A DNA stretch of 38,615 nt. It comes from Tepidibacillus decaturensis. GTDB lineage: Bacteria; Bacillota; Bacilli; Tepidibacillales; Tepidibacillaceae. Both the position numbers and the translations under genes were made by a program. The stretch lies in contig NZ_LSKU01000001.1 in the NCBI RefSeq assembly GCF_001561915.1, positions 2,817,280-2,855,894 on the forward strand, written 5' to 3'. The notes beneath the pieces were generated by a model. It made no database searches and had not been told where the DNA came from. It saw only the letters and a list, made by a program, of their open reading frames with translations. Shown piece by piece: positions 38,584 through 38,615 of the stretch; the stretch's first letter is position 1; each line of letters starts with the position of its first letter.

Positions 38584-38615
38584 ACAAAACCATAAAAAAA
38601 TACCCTATTTTTAGG

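Noticed and set aside
38595-38612. Terminator at the window end (AAAAATA/TATTTTT)
   Set aside because: The stem is only A-T pairs with a three-base loop, and the sequence ends before any T run can be judged.

Overview
The window is AT-rich DNA from an endospore-forming low-GC Gram-positive bacterium of the order Bacillales. This rests on gene order and protein similarity to Bacillus: ybxB-rpoB-rpoC-ybxF-rpsL-rpsG-fusA-tuf, then S10-spc-alpha, then ecfA1-ecfA2-ecfT-truA-rplM-rpsI, then the sporulation/germination cluster cwlD-salA-gerD-x-pdaB. A genus cannot be fixed by eye. Several differences from B. subtilis suggest a more distant member: a split EamA gene between tuf and rpsJ, a YueI-like gene where B. 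subtilis has kbaA, and SpoIIM-family and OsmC-family genes after pdaB. Statements about B. subtilis order and sequences are from memory.

Region 1 (1-8072): a small methyltransferase gene (ybxB) is followed by rpoB and rpoC. A good sigma-A promoter and a terminator-like hairpin lie in the 230-base gap before rpoB. Region 2 (8079-12889): a near-consensus promoter directly after rpoC starts the str operon (ybxF, rpsL, rpsG, fusA, tuf). A very long hairpin sits between ybxF and rpsL, a smaller one before tuf, and a clear terminator follows tuf. Region 3 (12908-13797): an EamA-family permease gene is broken into two frames at a run of eight T.

Region 4 (13811-29017): an S10-spc-alpha supercluster of 29 genes runs from rpsJ to rplQ and includes secY, adk, map, a KOW-domain gene, infA and rpoA. 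It starts from a sigma-A promoter with a structured leader. A 212-base gap before rpoA holds competing inverted repeats and a possible promoter. A strong terminator follows rplQ. Region 5 (29059-33348): the ECF transporter energising module (two ATPases and EcfT) and truA are followed by rplM-rpsI with their own promoter, an L13-leader-like hairpin and a terminator.

Region 6 (33349-38615): a convincing sigma-E-type promoter precedes cwlD. Next come salA, gerD (minus strand, with a sigma-G-like promoter), a YueI-like gene, pdaB (minus strand), a SpoIIM-family membrane gene and an OsmC-family gene. Most of the window therefore encodes transcription, translation, protein export and start-Met removal. 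The last 5 kb serves spore cortex maturation and germination. No rRNA, tRNA, CRISPR array, IS element or phage gene was seen, and no stretch over 300 bases lacks a gene. I see no wholly new multi-gene system. The best leads are the leader structures, the split permease and the kbaA-position replacement.
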